64,000 bases of DNA from Haemaphysalis longicornis (Eukaryota; Arthropoda; Arachnida; Ixodida; Ixodidae), in NCBI GenBank assembly GCA_013339765.2, contig CM023453.1, forward strand, positions 32,644,468-32,708,467. The letters run 5' to 3'. Below are positions 1 to 10,940 of the stretch, in pieces. Below the pieces are notes generated by a model. It was not told where the DNA came from. It worked only from the letters and a program-made list of their open reading frames with translations, and did no database searches. Within the stretch, counting starts at the first letter, position 1, and every line of letters begins with the position of its first letter. A program made the translations under genes and the position numbers.

Positions 1-582
1 CTTCATAACGCAAAGGACCAAGGTTTGATTCCGACCACGGAAAACGTTTAGATGCGGAGCATCTCATGCTCGGGGCTGTGTCCCTCCCTCCCTTGTCGTC
101 CGCCGTCAGCACTCTACTGCGCATGCGCGTCTCTTCAGCCCCGTCAGCGTTTGGGCTGCCGTCAGCGCAGTCCACTATAAAGAGAAATAGTTATGCGGCG
201 CCCGGTTTCAATCCCACGACTCTCTGGCCGCAACGGGAGGTACGTGGCGCTCTTCCCACTGCGCTACAAACCGAGACGGGAGCATGTGCTACGAACGCGC
301 GTTATGTCCTTCACTCATTCAAACTACGTCAAGAAGCTACTGATACAACGAAGGCACGCGAAGCTGAAGGCCAACGTAAACGACGAACTGAAAACTAATG
401 GGAACTTCAGTCGACTTCTTGGCTGCTTCGCATACACTCAGGGTTCCCCTACGGGAAGATGGTGTAATTTTTTTTTTTCACTTTACCCACGATCATCCTC
501 ATCCTCAGAGAAAGTTGGATTTCCTGAAAGTGTTATAGCCGCCACATACGCCATCACTGGGACCTAGAAAGCTTCACTTAAA
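1..582 (+). repeat. tRNA-headed SINE (family B), apparently split by an insertion
   Basis: Bases 1-45 match the tRNA-like head seen in other family-B copies here, with a B-box-like stretch (GGTTTGATTCC) and the following CCACGG. The matching body, a T-run followed by cactttaccc, a region of CATC repeats, agagaaagttgg and a final aaagcttcactt, appears only at about 462-582. Roughly 410 bp of unrelated sequence lies between, suggesting a later insertion; AGATG occurs at both junctions (about 50-54 and 457-461). The left edge is cut by the window. The inserted part has no recognised coding region. Confidence 0.5.
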
Positions 583-1818
583 TAATTACTCTCCGGTTGA
601 CAAGCTGACACACTGAGTGCCACAGGTGAGAGTCTCATTTTCGTTACTTATCTCGAGTCGTTTAGCATTATACTTCGAAACATTTACATGTTCTGCTCGT
701 ATAGCCTAAGAGGTGTCCGTGTACTTAAAACCGTCTGTAGAGGTGTGGAGGAAAGGGAGCCGCTAAGGTCTCTTTGATTTGTCATTACGGACGGACTGCC
801 ATGCAATTGCCTCAGACAGCTCCGTATTTTTGTTCCACATAACCTACATTGCTAGGGCAGTACTGAACTGCTCGAGGTCTGCTCTGAACTGCTCTGGACT
901 GGTGAATAAGAGAGACCAACAGACGAAGCGGACACGAGCTCAAACTGCGACAACGTTCCAAGATGGCAACTGCAGTTATCTATTGTAGAAAGAACGGATA
1001 ATTCTATAGATTGTCGAGTATCCTAAATAAAGGTATACTATCGATCGTTTATAACAGTTGATGTTATTAATGCTGCATAAGAACTGCAACATTGAAACTG
1101 CATAAGGGAACTACGTCATGGGTTAGAAAACTAACTCGGGCCGTGTACACTCTTGCTGAAACTAAGCGTACCATGTAAGCTTGGGCAGTTCGTATAATGC
1201 GAATGATGGACAACCGTTAGGACCATTAATGATGGAGCAGTGATGAACCATTCATTTATCGAAGTGGCTACCAAGGGACGGCAAACGAAATAGGGAAAAC
1301 CAAAGACGCGATTGAAATACGAGAATTTGGGCGTGCAGAATGGCATAAGGAAGCCCTAGACAGGAGAGCGTTGAAATGTCTGAGAGAGGCCTTCGTCTTT
1401 CAGTGGAAACGAGTGGGCTGTGGATAATGATGATGATGGTGCTGTTGTTGGTCGTGATACCGACAGTCATGCGTCATATATGGGAAGTCCTTCGCACCCC
1501 TTATATCTAGACTCTCGACGCCCATTCTCTGAAAAGAAAATCCCGGGCCACTGGCCTTCTCCGCCATCTACGGACATGGCGACAAAAGCGCTCCTGCGTT
1601 TTCTAAAAACGACCGAATTGCACAGAAGACTGTAGCGCACAAGACTACCCTCTAACTCACTGAACTTGGTCTATAGTGTCCTAGCTACCGCAGGGCACAC
1701 CACTTTACACTCTCCGTATGCCTTTCCAATTCTTTTTCTGTTTTCCTCTTTTTCCTCATTGTTCCCCTTTCCCCCGTGCAGGGCAGCATACTAGGCCGTA
1801 GCCTGGTTAACATTCCTG

Positions 1819-1819
<1 letters not shown>
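583..1819. other. Upstream flank, nothing recognised
   Basis: Only short reading frames without recognisable motifs are present on either strand. No RNA gene or transposon end was recognised. Confidence 0.4.

Positions 1820-1885
<66 letters not shown>
1820..1885. repeat. (CT)n microsatellite
   Basis: An uninterrupted CT dinucleotide run of about 66 bp. Open frames through it (poly Leu-Ser, or poly Arg-Glu on the other strand) are artefacts of the repeat. Confidence 0.97.
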
Positions 1886-1887
<2 letters not shown>

Positions 1888-2916
1888 TCAAGGCAATACT
1901 TGCATTCTCGCTAAGGAACCCAATCATTTCTTTCTGGGTGCAGAGGCGTTTCATTCCGTTCCTCATTTTTATCGGACCGGGAACAGAGCGAGGGGCGGAA
2001 CCTTCACCCCCGCTCCTCAATAACGTGAGAAACGAAGCGCAGAGCGGGATATGAAGAACGTTCCATATTCGGGGTTGAAAAAATGCGTGTACACGCAATA
2101 GTATTCGACGAGTTCGTCAGCAATGCTGCCACAAAAGATGCGGACGTGACGGTTGGGAGCAGTATGACGTGTTTGTTTTTGATTTTTAACGCGCGTGGCG
2201 GACTTATCTATAGAGCTGACAAAGAGGTGAAATTTTTTGAAAGAATAGTATTGTATTTTAAATGATCACTTGAAACGGTGACTGTTGGATTAGAGAAGGT
2301 GCCGCCAAGATGGCGCAACTCACGCTAAGTTCTGTATATGACTCATCGATGAACTGAATATTGCGCGTGGAAAGTGCGATACGAAGGGTGGCAAATGGAG
2401 TTCCCTGAACTGCAGACGTCCACACAACGGCATGACTATGAGATGCATTTACGGCCGCAGTACAACAGCATCTCGTACCCTGCCTCCTGTGTGCACTCAA
2501 CAAACTTACGTGCATGCGCATTGAACAGAGCGGTTTGATGTCTAAGCGTGTAGGCCCCTTTGTGCTTCCGCTAGTCCTCGAGCCACTTCTTAACACAGCA
2601 GGCTTGTGGGCGGCAGGCTTGTTTAAATTGGAAACATCTCTGGAAGCAAGCCCAAATTCTAACAGTCTGTGCTACGGCAATCTGCGCATGGTTGAGTGGC
2701 GAAATTTGTGCAACTTTGTATGATATTACCGTCATCCTGGCCTGTTAGTCATCTCATGAACGAAAGTTGCGTGGTTCGTGACCCATTTGATGACCTTTGT
2801 GGTGGTGGTGCCCGGAACATTAGGCGCTGTAAAATGGATAGGAAGGTCAGTAATGTGACCATGGTTAAAAATTTACAAGCGCATTTTTTGTTTTCTTTAA
2901 TTTTGCTGTTGTAGGT
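1886..2916. other. Upstream flank, nothing recognised
   Basis: No gene, RNA or repeat end recognised. The segment ends at the ATC trinucleotide run that marks the 3' end of the neighbouring RTE-like fragment. Confidence 0.4.
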
Positions 2917-3500
2917 ATCATCATCATCATCATCATCCTACCTAGGTCACTGCAGGACGAATGCCTTTCCCATTGACCTCCAAGTGCTCCTCGCTTGCTC
3001 TTCTCCAGGTCACCTGTAGGTTCCCCCGAATTTCTTTATTTCATCCCTCCATCCGGTTGATGGCCTCTCCCTTCTTATAGACCCATCTCTTGGTATCCAG
3101 TCTGTTACCCTTCTCGTCCACAGTTTGTCGGTTCGTCTGACTACATGGCCAGCCCAAGTCCATTTATTTTTCTTTATTTGAACTACGATATCTTCGACTC
3201 TAGTTTGTTCTCTGATCCAGGAAGCTCGTTTCCTGTTCCTAAACTGTCATTATTCGTTCCATGGCCCGTTAAGCCGATCTAAGTTTGTTTCTAGTTGTTT
3301 AGTGAGGTACCAAATTTTAGCTCCGTATGTCATAACCAGCAGCATGCACTGGTTGCAAAATTTTCTTTCAGGTGACAGAGGTACCTTACTTTTCATTATT
3401 CCAGAGGGCTTGCCGAGTGATCCCCAACAGATAGCTATTCTGCACCGGATTTCTCTCTTGTGGTTTGTGTTAACCATCTGTCGAAGGTAGTTTTACTTCT
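2917..3500 (-). mobile_element. RTE-clade LINE, 3' fragment (end of reverse transcriptase ORF)
   Basis: Read on the minus strand, 3250-3477 encodes a stretch with FCNQCMLLVMTYGAKIW followed by LTKQLE, matching the conserved RTE-type thumb segment (family form FNQCVLPVLTYGAETW, then TLTK). Further along, in shifted frames, come pieces that fit the RTE tail (W.GHV.RRTD, PRDG, MGKAFVLQ). The element ends in an ATG trinucleotide run (2917-2935 on this strand as ATC repeats), the simple-repeat tail expected of RTE elements. Frameshifts and stops show a dead, 5'-truncated copy. The RTE clade is known and includes BovB; which RTE family this is cannot be told by eye. Confidence 0.7.
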
Positions 3501-3939
3501 TCAAGCGTTTCTTTTCTTAACTTTGAAGAGGACGTTATTGGTGTGCTTATTTTTTAGATTTATTCATATTTATTTTTGGCCCCACGGCCGTGCTTTATGA
3601 TTGCAGTTCCTCAAGCTTTGCTTGCATGAGTTCTGCACTCTCAGCAAGACTATGTCCTGTGCAGAACTCAAATAGCTCAAGTATACCCCGTTTATCCTTA
3701 ATCATGTGTTCGCCTGCCGGTAAAAAGTTCGCAACTTGACTTTCGAGCATAATTTAAAATCCAAAAGAGGCAGACATATTAACAACACACTAGCTTTAAG
3801 TCGCCACACGTCGTATATGAGCGCGTTACTGCGGCGGCACTCCGCTTACTGGCCGTCATAGAATCATCACGACAGCATCCCTGCCTCCTTTGCTGTTACC
3901 AGAAGTTGAAACAAGGATCAATGCAGAACGAGGCCCAAG
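3501..3939. other. Upstream flank of the T-box gene, nothing recognised
   Basis: AT-rich sequence without recognised coding or repeat structure. It borders the CpG-rich region in front of exon 1. Confidence 0.4.
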
Positions 3940-4660
3940 AAAAGCACTCACTCTCGGCACCACGCACCAGTTCGAGCCTCGAGCTGGCATGTCTCCAACG
4001 CGCGAAGCCCCTCCCCCGCGGCTACTTCTAGCCCGCCCGAAGGCACGGCGTTGAAAGGGGGGTGCACTGTAGAGCCGAGGGTGCTTCGCGCCACGGAAGG
4101 GTGGCTCCGGGCGCCCGGGTGGAGCGGGGCGGACCGCTCGGGGGCGCCACCCGCGTCGGGGAGCACCAGTGCCCGAGCCCGCGGTCGGTTCCCCTCTGCG
4201 GTGGGCGTGCCGCGAGGGCGCGGCCGCGGGGCCCTGTCGACACCTCGGCGAGCAGGCGCCAGACAATGGAACTTGTCGACACGGGACGGTCATCGCACAC
4301 GTTCAGCATCGCGGCGCTCATGGCGAACGAGCCGCCCGTCGAGGCCTACCTGCACCCGGGATCGCACCGCAGCGTCCACGCCGGAGGAACTGCCGCGTAC
4401 CAGGCGGCCGGAGACTGCTGCCTGGCGACCGACTGGGCAAGCACGCCCAGCTATGTCGCCAGCACGCCGGTGAAAGACATGGAAGGTGAGGAGGTCCCCC
4501 CGTCCCCGGCTGATTGCCCCCCTTTTCTTGTCGCTCTGTGTGAGCGTGCGTGTGTGTCTGTGCGTGCCAGCCGCTAGTACGAGATGTTGTTGCGCGGTGC
4601 TTCTTGTCGTCGCCGTTGCTTGCGATGAAAGTCGCGTGGTTCTCGAGTCGCCCGGCTCGA
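3940..4660 (+). promoter_or_regulatory. CpG-rich region around the first coding exon; probable promoter or 5' UTR
   Basis: This stretch is markedly richer in G+C and CpG than either flank, and it contains the first recognised coding exon (ATG at 4266). Such a region is a reasonable place for the transcription start and 5' UTR. No clear TATA box is seen close by and the start site itself cannot be read from sequence. A non-coding 5' exon further upstream is also possible. Confidence 0.4.
4266..4485 (+). CDS. Tbx1: T-box transcription factor (Tbx1/10, org-1 group), coding exon 1
   Basis: Encodes residues 1-73. The ATG at 4266 has a fair Kozak context (A at -3, G at +4) and is the first methionine of the frame that joins correctly to exon 2. 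Residues 11-19 read HTFSIAALM, an eh1-like motif of the type that recruits the Groucho corepressor and is known in several T-box proteins, so repressor activity is possible. The rest is low-complexity N-terminal arm (His, Gly, Ala, Ser) with no known fold. The donor is G|GTGAGG at 4485/4486, leaving phase 1, which fits the exon 2 acceptor. The product would be a nuclear DNA-binding regulator; family members act in mesoderm and muscle development. A further 5' coding exon cannot be excluded. Confidence 0.75.
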
Positions 4661-6666
4661 GGGCGACTTAGCAGCGGATCGCGAAGGGCGCTGATTTGGC
4701 GCATGTAACTGCATCCGATTGCTCAAGTTCTTGCGACACGATTCTGAACGCACCGCTTGTTTTTGGGATGTTGTGTGTCGTAGCATTTTGTGGGTATACC
4801 CTGATCATAGAAGTTTCACTCAATCGCATAATCCAAACAGTACTGAGGGAAATCTGTGGAACGTGCGATATTTGAATTTATTTTTAAGGTTCTATGCCGC
4901 ACACGCAAGTGCCGACCGGGTGGTGCAGTTATCGGCTTGTTTGTTATAGCGCACAAGCCTCGTCTTTTGCTTAAGCATGAACAATGGCATTCAACCCAAA
5001 CATAAAAAAAATGATGTTATAACTGCGGTAACTCGAGCGTTGAATCCACCCGTGCATAAAAGAAACTTGATTGTGGAAACGTTGGTTCAAGTTCGGCGAA
5101 TTTATACGCGGGAAATAAACCCGAGTTTCACCGCCTGTACTCTACGTTTTTTTTTTTTTTGTAATCTTTAGAATAACCCACCAGCCAAAACGACTGCGTT
5201 TTCAGCGCTGCGAAAGGCCTTAAATAGACCGACCGAGTCTGCTTTTTTGTGTATATTTCGACAGTTAAAGGTGTGTCTTGTCGAAAGCGGCAAAGTTTCC
5301 GGGAACACGTGAAATGCAAAAAAAAAAAAAAAGAAAAGCCAAATTCTTTTCATTTTCCAGCAGCAATTTATTTGCCAGAGTAAAAGCGAAACTTTGGATC
5401 ATCCGCAGCAACTTGAAGTCGTCTGCAGTCTGCATAGCCTTAATTCAATGATGCATTGCACCGTAGTTTGAGGCTTAACGCCCCAGAGGGCTCCAGAATG
5501 CCGCTAAGACACGCACAGATTTCACAGCAGGAATTAATGTGTGCGACCAGATGGGGCCATCAGTTGTGTTCTCATCTCCATCTGTTCTCCAAAAGCCTGC
5601 GTCAGGGGTGTGCTACGCGCCGTGATGATTTCTGGCTTAGGATGTTAAGCTGTAGCCTTGTTATGCCTGTGCTGCACGGTAACTTTCAATTGACAATTGG
5701 ACTTTCGCCCACAACAGAGTCCTATGATTTCCGATGGGGCACTCGATAGAGAGTTGGTTCAACGGCCTTCGAAACAGCCATGTAGCCCAGGCATATGTCT
5801 GCTGAGTAGTCTATTGAAAAAGCGAAGCCTTGAAGCCTTTATAGCAACCTCCTTAAGACAGAATGTAAGTATACAAAGTTGATGTCAAGTTTGATTACAA
5901 GAATTATTGATACGGCCAACAACATGAAATGAATGATGTTTGAAGAAGTAACCTTTACTCGAATTGGCACACTGTATTTCCGGGCGGGATAGTGTGTCAT
6001 AACTTTGCAACCGATAGGCAGCCCCCAGAGTTGCATTGGGAAAATAATATTGGACAGATTTTCATGGGTTGGTTTTCTTAGCTATTTTTTAAACCGTAGC
6101 ACGTATGCTCTATAATACACCAGAATGACGCAAGTATATCTATATTGCGGCATCATCGTCGTCAGCTTTGTCAAAGAATGCCGAAAGCTCGGCGCTGATT
6201 GTCTACGTACATCGCAATGCATCATGCTTATGATTCGCCGGTTTGCGCTTGATGAAGAGGCCGGATGACTGCGCCTCCTTAGTAGTGATAACGGTACTAA
6301 GGGTTATAATAGGTGGGGAGATCGAAAGGGTATACCTATAGCGTCACGATATGGACAAGGGCCCCAATAGGGCGTACGCAGATAGGAATGTATTTAGCGT
6401 GTGTTTGCGCATGTAGCCCTCCGCGCATAACCTATCACCACGTTCTATACGTCTCTTACCACCTGCTTCTAACAGGGCATTAGCCCCGACTTTTTCAAAG
6501 ACATATCTGCTGCGCTATCTGAAAGCAGTGCTTAACAACATCCTTTCTTTACATTGTTAGGATTTCAACTTTTAGTTTTTCTTACGAATTTTGAACCCGT
6601 TTGTTCGCAGCACACACACAGAGGAAGGGGGAAAGCTCAAGGAGCTTTATTAGCACGCTCGAAGAA

Positions 6667-6770
6667 GAATCGCTGAGTCATTCTATCTTGCGCGAGAGAA
6701 TGACTCAGCGATTCGCAGCGAAAGAGGTCCCCTCAGCAGTGCTTCACTTCGGGACCTCTTTCTGTGCTGC
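6667..6770. repeat. Two consecutive perfect hairpins
   Basis: The first has 18-bp perfect arms at 6667-6684 and 6697-6714 (left arm GAATCGCTGAGTCATTCT) around a 12-nt loop. The second has 12-bp perfect arms at 6720-6731 (GAAAGAGGTCCC) and 6751-6762, extended past a short bulge by GCAGC/GCTGC. An AATAAA follows at about 6800. Possibly the structured end of a non-autonomous repeat; the stems are shorter than usual animal pre-miRNAs. Confidence 0.75.
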
Positions 6771-7292
6771 TCCAATGTATTTGTGCACTATCACGATACT
6801 AATAAACTCTTATTAGATTAGATTTGATGTCCCAACCAGTCAGCTGTGCTCTCGCCATTGTGTCTTGCTCCTGTGGTGACCACCACATTTGGTAAAATGA
6901 GAGAGAAAATAAATTGTACTAATGATTAAAACGCATTTAATTTGCAGCGCGAGTTGAGAGGCGGAAAAATGGGGGCCGTTATATTCACAAACATGTTATA
7001 CGCTCATTTTCACTCCCACGCGTCTAACAAACCACACAGACGCACTCGCTCGCCCGGCACATGATGCTGCAATGCTACTTACGGCCCGGCGATGGCCAAG
7101 ACGACATCGACAGTTACGATACTTCTCATTTAACTGCACAATAATAGCTCCCATTGTCATGTTAAACGATTAGCTCTACCAGCTAAACGTAGTCTAAATA
7201 CCTATGTGTTGCCTTTTCTGTATCTAGCTTTTGTGCATAGCTGGCGTGTTGTGCAAAAAGCCGACGTTAAAAGATGTGCCACACGAGGGAAA

Positions 7293-7970
7293 ATGATGAT
7301 GATAAATTCTTTTATTAGGAAGGGGAGGACCGAAGGTCGCTGGAGGGGGAAGAGGGGGAATAGGGAGGGAGGTAGACGCCCACTAAATCATGCTCGCCAG
7401 GCCACTGGCAACGCCAAACTGGGCTAAGGTCACCAGGTGTTGAGGATTTTCGAGAATGTCCCTATGTAATGCTTCTATATCTGAATTTTGAAAAACATTA
7501 TGGTCCAGTCTATGAATATCAAAAGCGGAGCAGTGCAGCACAAGATGGTCCATATTTGCTTCACACACAGTGTGACAAAATGTACATGTGCAGGGGGCAG
7601 CGGTGCCAATGCCCTTCTTCCTGTCAGCAAGTGTCTGCCACTTATGGATGATATGAGGTGTAGTGGCCGTGTTGGCAAGTACTTTGTTAATAAATATTTC
7701 TTGCGATCGGCTGAGGGGTAAATTCTTAAAGATTTGTGGAGGGGTAATGCTTTTTAATCTCTCGCGGTGAAGAAACCGGAGGTAGAATCGTACTCGCGCC
7801 ATTTCGAAGTGGCTGCCTGGCAGCGAGTCCGCGTAAATAAACGTGCATGAGGTGCAGGGAAGTCACATTTTCGCCTTGGCAGCAGGGGTTGGCAAAAGGA
7901 GAAATGACTGGTGGGAGAGAGATTTGGGGACGGCTTCGCGCACTTCTGAAATGTCATCGCGGAACCCCTG
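7293..7970 (-). mobile_element. I-like non-LTR retrotransposon, 3' end of ORF2
   Basis: On the minus strand 7383-7802 is an open stretch of 139 codons whose middle reads CTFCHTVCEANMDHLVLHC, a C-x2-C-x7-H-x4-C-like zinc-knuckle pattern typical of the extreme C-terminus of I- and Jockey-like LINE ORF2 proteins. The element ends with AATAAA-like sequence and a short ATC repeat at 7293-7303. It is 5' truncated, without reverse transcriptase or endonuclease here, so it is a dead copy. The exact clade is inferred from the knuckle and from the better-preserved relative at 27045-28410. Confidence 0.6.
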
Positions 7971-8638
7971 AGGTCCGCCGCCCTAGAGTGTAGCGTGTAT
8001 GTGGTCTAAGAGATGGTCGACCGAATAGCACGAAGCACATGCATCGTAAATGCTAAGGCCTACATCCAGAAATAATTTTCAAGGGCAGGGAAAGGGCCCG
8101 CAGTGTTTTAGGCACAAAATTCCATTCGGGATGCCTAACCCGTTTTCAAAATTCTTATGCGTGTTCAGCAGGCATGTTCAGCCCGAATGTTAAAAATAAA
8201 ACTTGTGAGTTTTAAGTGTCAGAACTCACCTAATGGTTTCTGAAGCGGAGATTAAGAACCACGGTAGACTCGTTAGGTTTTGGATGTACACGTGCGGGCC
8301 TTTATGCGGAGGTTTTACAAGCGTTCGTCTCCTCGGTTGGTACAATTTGCTTCACCTCGAAAATTCGCTTTACTTTTGATCAACGCGCAAAAGCAGGCTG
8401 TTGCCAAATAGGACCATAGGATCGTTTAGAAGCAATAAAACAAAACTGCACCAGGACTGACGCAGCTTGGCTACATCACTTACCTAATCACTTGCGGAAG
8501 CTTTCTCTCCGTGCGGCAAGCTATAGAATATTATCGAACGCGTAGGTGTTACAGGTGTTAACTGTCATGAGCGCCTTCTCATGCTTGGGGCATAGACGTG
8601 GAAAGTAAGGTTGTTACATAGTGCGAAGTTGTAACAAG

Positions 8639-8771
8639 CAACTTCGAACAAGTTACGTCGTTACGTTTGCACTAGTGAGAGAAAAAAAAAATTACCACCC
8701 GTTCCTGTAACAGTTGCAACTTCGTACAAGTTACGTCATTACGTTCGCACTAGTGAAAAAAAAAAAAAACC
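8639..8771. repeat. 78-bp tandem duplication ending in A-runs
   Basis: A segment beginning CAACTTCG, followed by ACAAGTTACGTC, ACGTT and GCACTAGTGA, then an A-run, occurs at 8639 and again at 8717, exactly 78 bp apart, with few differences. The GTTAC-rich composition resembles the subterminal motifs of the DNA element at 13431-15546. Confidence 0.8.
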
Positions 8772-8789
8772 ATCTCTTCCTAAAAAAAG

Positions 8790-9180
8790 TTAAGAGAAGC
8801 ACGAAAGCTCAAAGTGCGTCCAACCTAATATACGTCCAATCAATCGTCAGGCCTTCAAAGACCGTAATTTCAAACGGAGGAGAAACCCATGCGACTATTT
8901 TTCCCGCACTAAGTACCCGCATCTATACGAACGGTGTAAATGTATACTGATACGTCATTTATAAGATAAATGTATACTATTGCACTCATTCTTCATTATC
9001 GATGCGTCTATTGTCTTATCTAGAACCGCCTCTTTTTCGCGATTTTCAAGTAACTATTTTGACACAATGAACGCCCCGTTTCCCGCACGAGTCATGTGTC
9101 CAGAGATCTTATCAGAGCTTTTCGGTCGACCAACCGGTCTATGAGGAAATGCATTAGTTTTTTTGACAGAACGTCATTGG
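8790..9180 (+). repeat. Dispersed repeat, copy 1
   Basis: Shares several blocks with the reverse complement of 39170-39590: CGCGATTTTCAAGTAAC, TGTCCAGAGATCTTA, CAGAGCTTTT and TCTAGAACCG-like sequence, in the same order and similar spacing. No coding capacity or terminal repeats recognised, so the class is unknown. Confidence 0.6.
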
Positions 9181-10629
9181 TCCCACTAAGAAAGCTTTCG
9201 CTTCACAAATTGCGTATGACGAATTATGCGGATAAACGACCCACGGACAGTTTGTTGGCGGAAAATTAGGAACTTGGGCACGCGCACTTACCATGTTCAC
9301 AATTTCAGTACATTGCATTAGTTTTGTGATTGTTTGTTCAAAAGTTCTTGACAGCTTCGCGAAGTTTTTCTGCACATGTAGTTGAGGCTGAAGGGGAAAT
9401 TTTGTTTTGTCATGTCAGGAGTTTGCGCCATCTGGCCCTAGAGAGATGAAGGCCATCAGGAAAGGAAGAAAATATAGCTGCTAATTCAAATAATTTCTTC
9501 AAAGTTACCCTGGCAAGTTAGTACCGGAACTAAAATATTGCTTTCGCAAAACATCGCTTTTAGAAAATGGTTTTGTTAGGTTACTGAGAAGAGCATTCAA
9601 TGCTCAATGTCTAAAAAATTGTCGACAAAACACCACATGAAACAGGGACACCCAACCCGCTTCAACCCGTGTCGCGGGAGCCCGACACTTGCTGCTTTCT
9701 TTGCGTTGAGTAATTTAGACGTATATTCACCGCCGCTGTTCTTGACAGCAAAAACAAGCAAAAAAATTTGTGGCGCGGAGGTCACGGCAACGGTTAGGAT
9801 GTGTTAGCACAAAAACCACTATTCAAATTATGTACTTGGGGCAGGCGCGACACGATTCTCACTGCGTGAGATTTTCTGAATAAATATGAAAAATGTTAGC
9901 TGATAGCTGATAAATAATGTTACTGTTTATCAGGGCAGACAAACATCCAGACAAAACCTATTGCATCTTTCCACTTGTTTGTTTACAGTTTTGATAGAGG
10001 TCAGTTGCTTTGCATTAGGTATACGAAAGGCTTTCAGCAGCACCCACCCCATCATTGATTTTTGGGCATACTTGAAAGGTAGAATGCATTTTTCCACGAA
10101 TAATCCACACTCTACCACGAGGTCTCGATGTTATCAACGTACAGTCTTTGTCGAAATTTTCTAGGACAAGTCGAAAGTGCGCCGGCTGCACAAAATTCAA
10201 TGTACAAGCTTACGTCGTTTTGAATCGGCTGAAACGTTTTATGCCGGAAATTTAGGGAAAACACTTTTCTTTCTTGCTGTCAAAATATTTTTGCCACATT
10301 TAAAATTAAAGCTTATTCTTTGAATTCTGTGTGGTCGAAAAGGCTTACCATTGGCCTAGAAAATTTCGACAAAGGGCGTACAAGTGCTAGGTTTATTATG
10401 CAAATTGTACTACTGTAACAAAGATTCGGTGGTGGGAGAATAATTCCTCATGGTTTGAAAATTGGTATTAAAATTTTAAACAAAAATTAGGAGCCATTCT
10501 ACTCTGTGGATGTGGACGACCAGCGAAGCTGTATGAAATACGCATCACAGGCATGGTTAGAGAACGCACGCGTATTTATTTTACCGATCATTTTGTAATG
10601 GTAGTGACTATGTCTTTGCGATTACTTGA

Positions 10630-10940
10630 TAAAACTTGGAAGGAGTAGAGTTTTACCTCAGCCGACAGACATGGGGCTGTCCCTCTCTCCCATTGAAGTC
10701 CATGCATTGACAGCAGAGGGGAATTCTACAACCTTTGCAACTTTTTTGTGGACTGCCTAAGTATGAAAAGTCAATGAAACTTGCAGTAATGATGTAGTCG
10801 TTTTATGGCTACTAATTTTAATGTAACCTTGTGAGGAAATTTAGAACAGGAGTTACAGAAATTTTCTTCTACAAACATACTCCTCCCTTAGATGGTCATC
10901 TATTGACAGCAGGCGGGTATTCTACAGCGTTTACAATTTA
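10630..10940 (+). repeat. Degenerate duplication with 196-bp offset
   Basis: TTGACAGCAG, then a GGG-rich stretch, ATTCTACA and TTTRCAA occur at 10707 and again at 10903, with a matching pyrimidine-rich lead-in. It could be an old tandem duplication or two copies of a dispersed repeat. Confidence 0.5.

Noticed and set aside
66..567. Transposon-like protein with basic REAEGQRKRR-type stretch
   Set aside because: The resemblance to basic repeats of some arthropod transposon proteins is a few residues only, and the frame crosses a SINE junction.
1685..2098. 137-codon minus-strand frame
   Set aside because: Driven by the CT repeat (Arg-Glu run); no recognisable domain.
6667..6714. microRNA precursor
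   Set aside because: The stem is only 18 bp and perfectly paired, too short for a normal pre-miRNA, and the flanks do not extend it.
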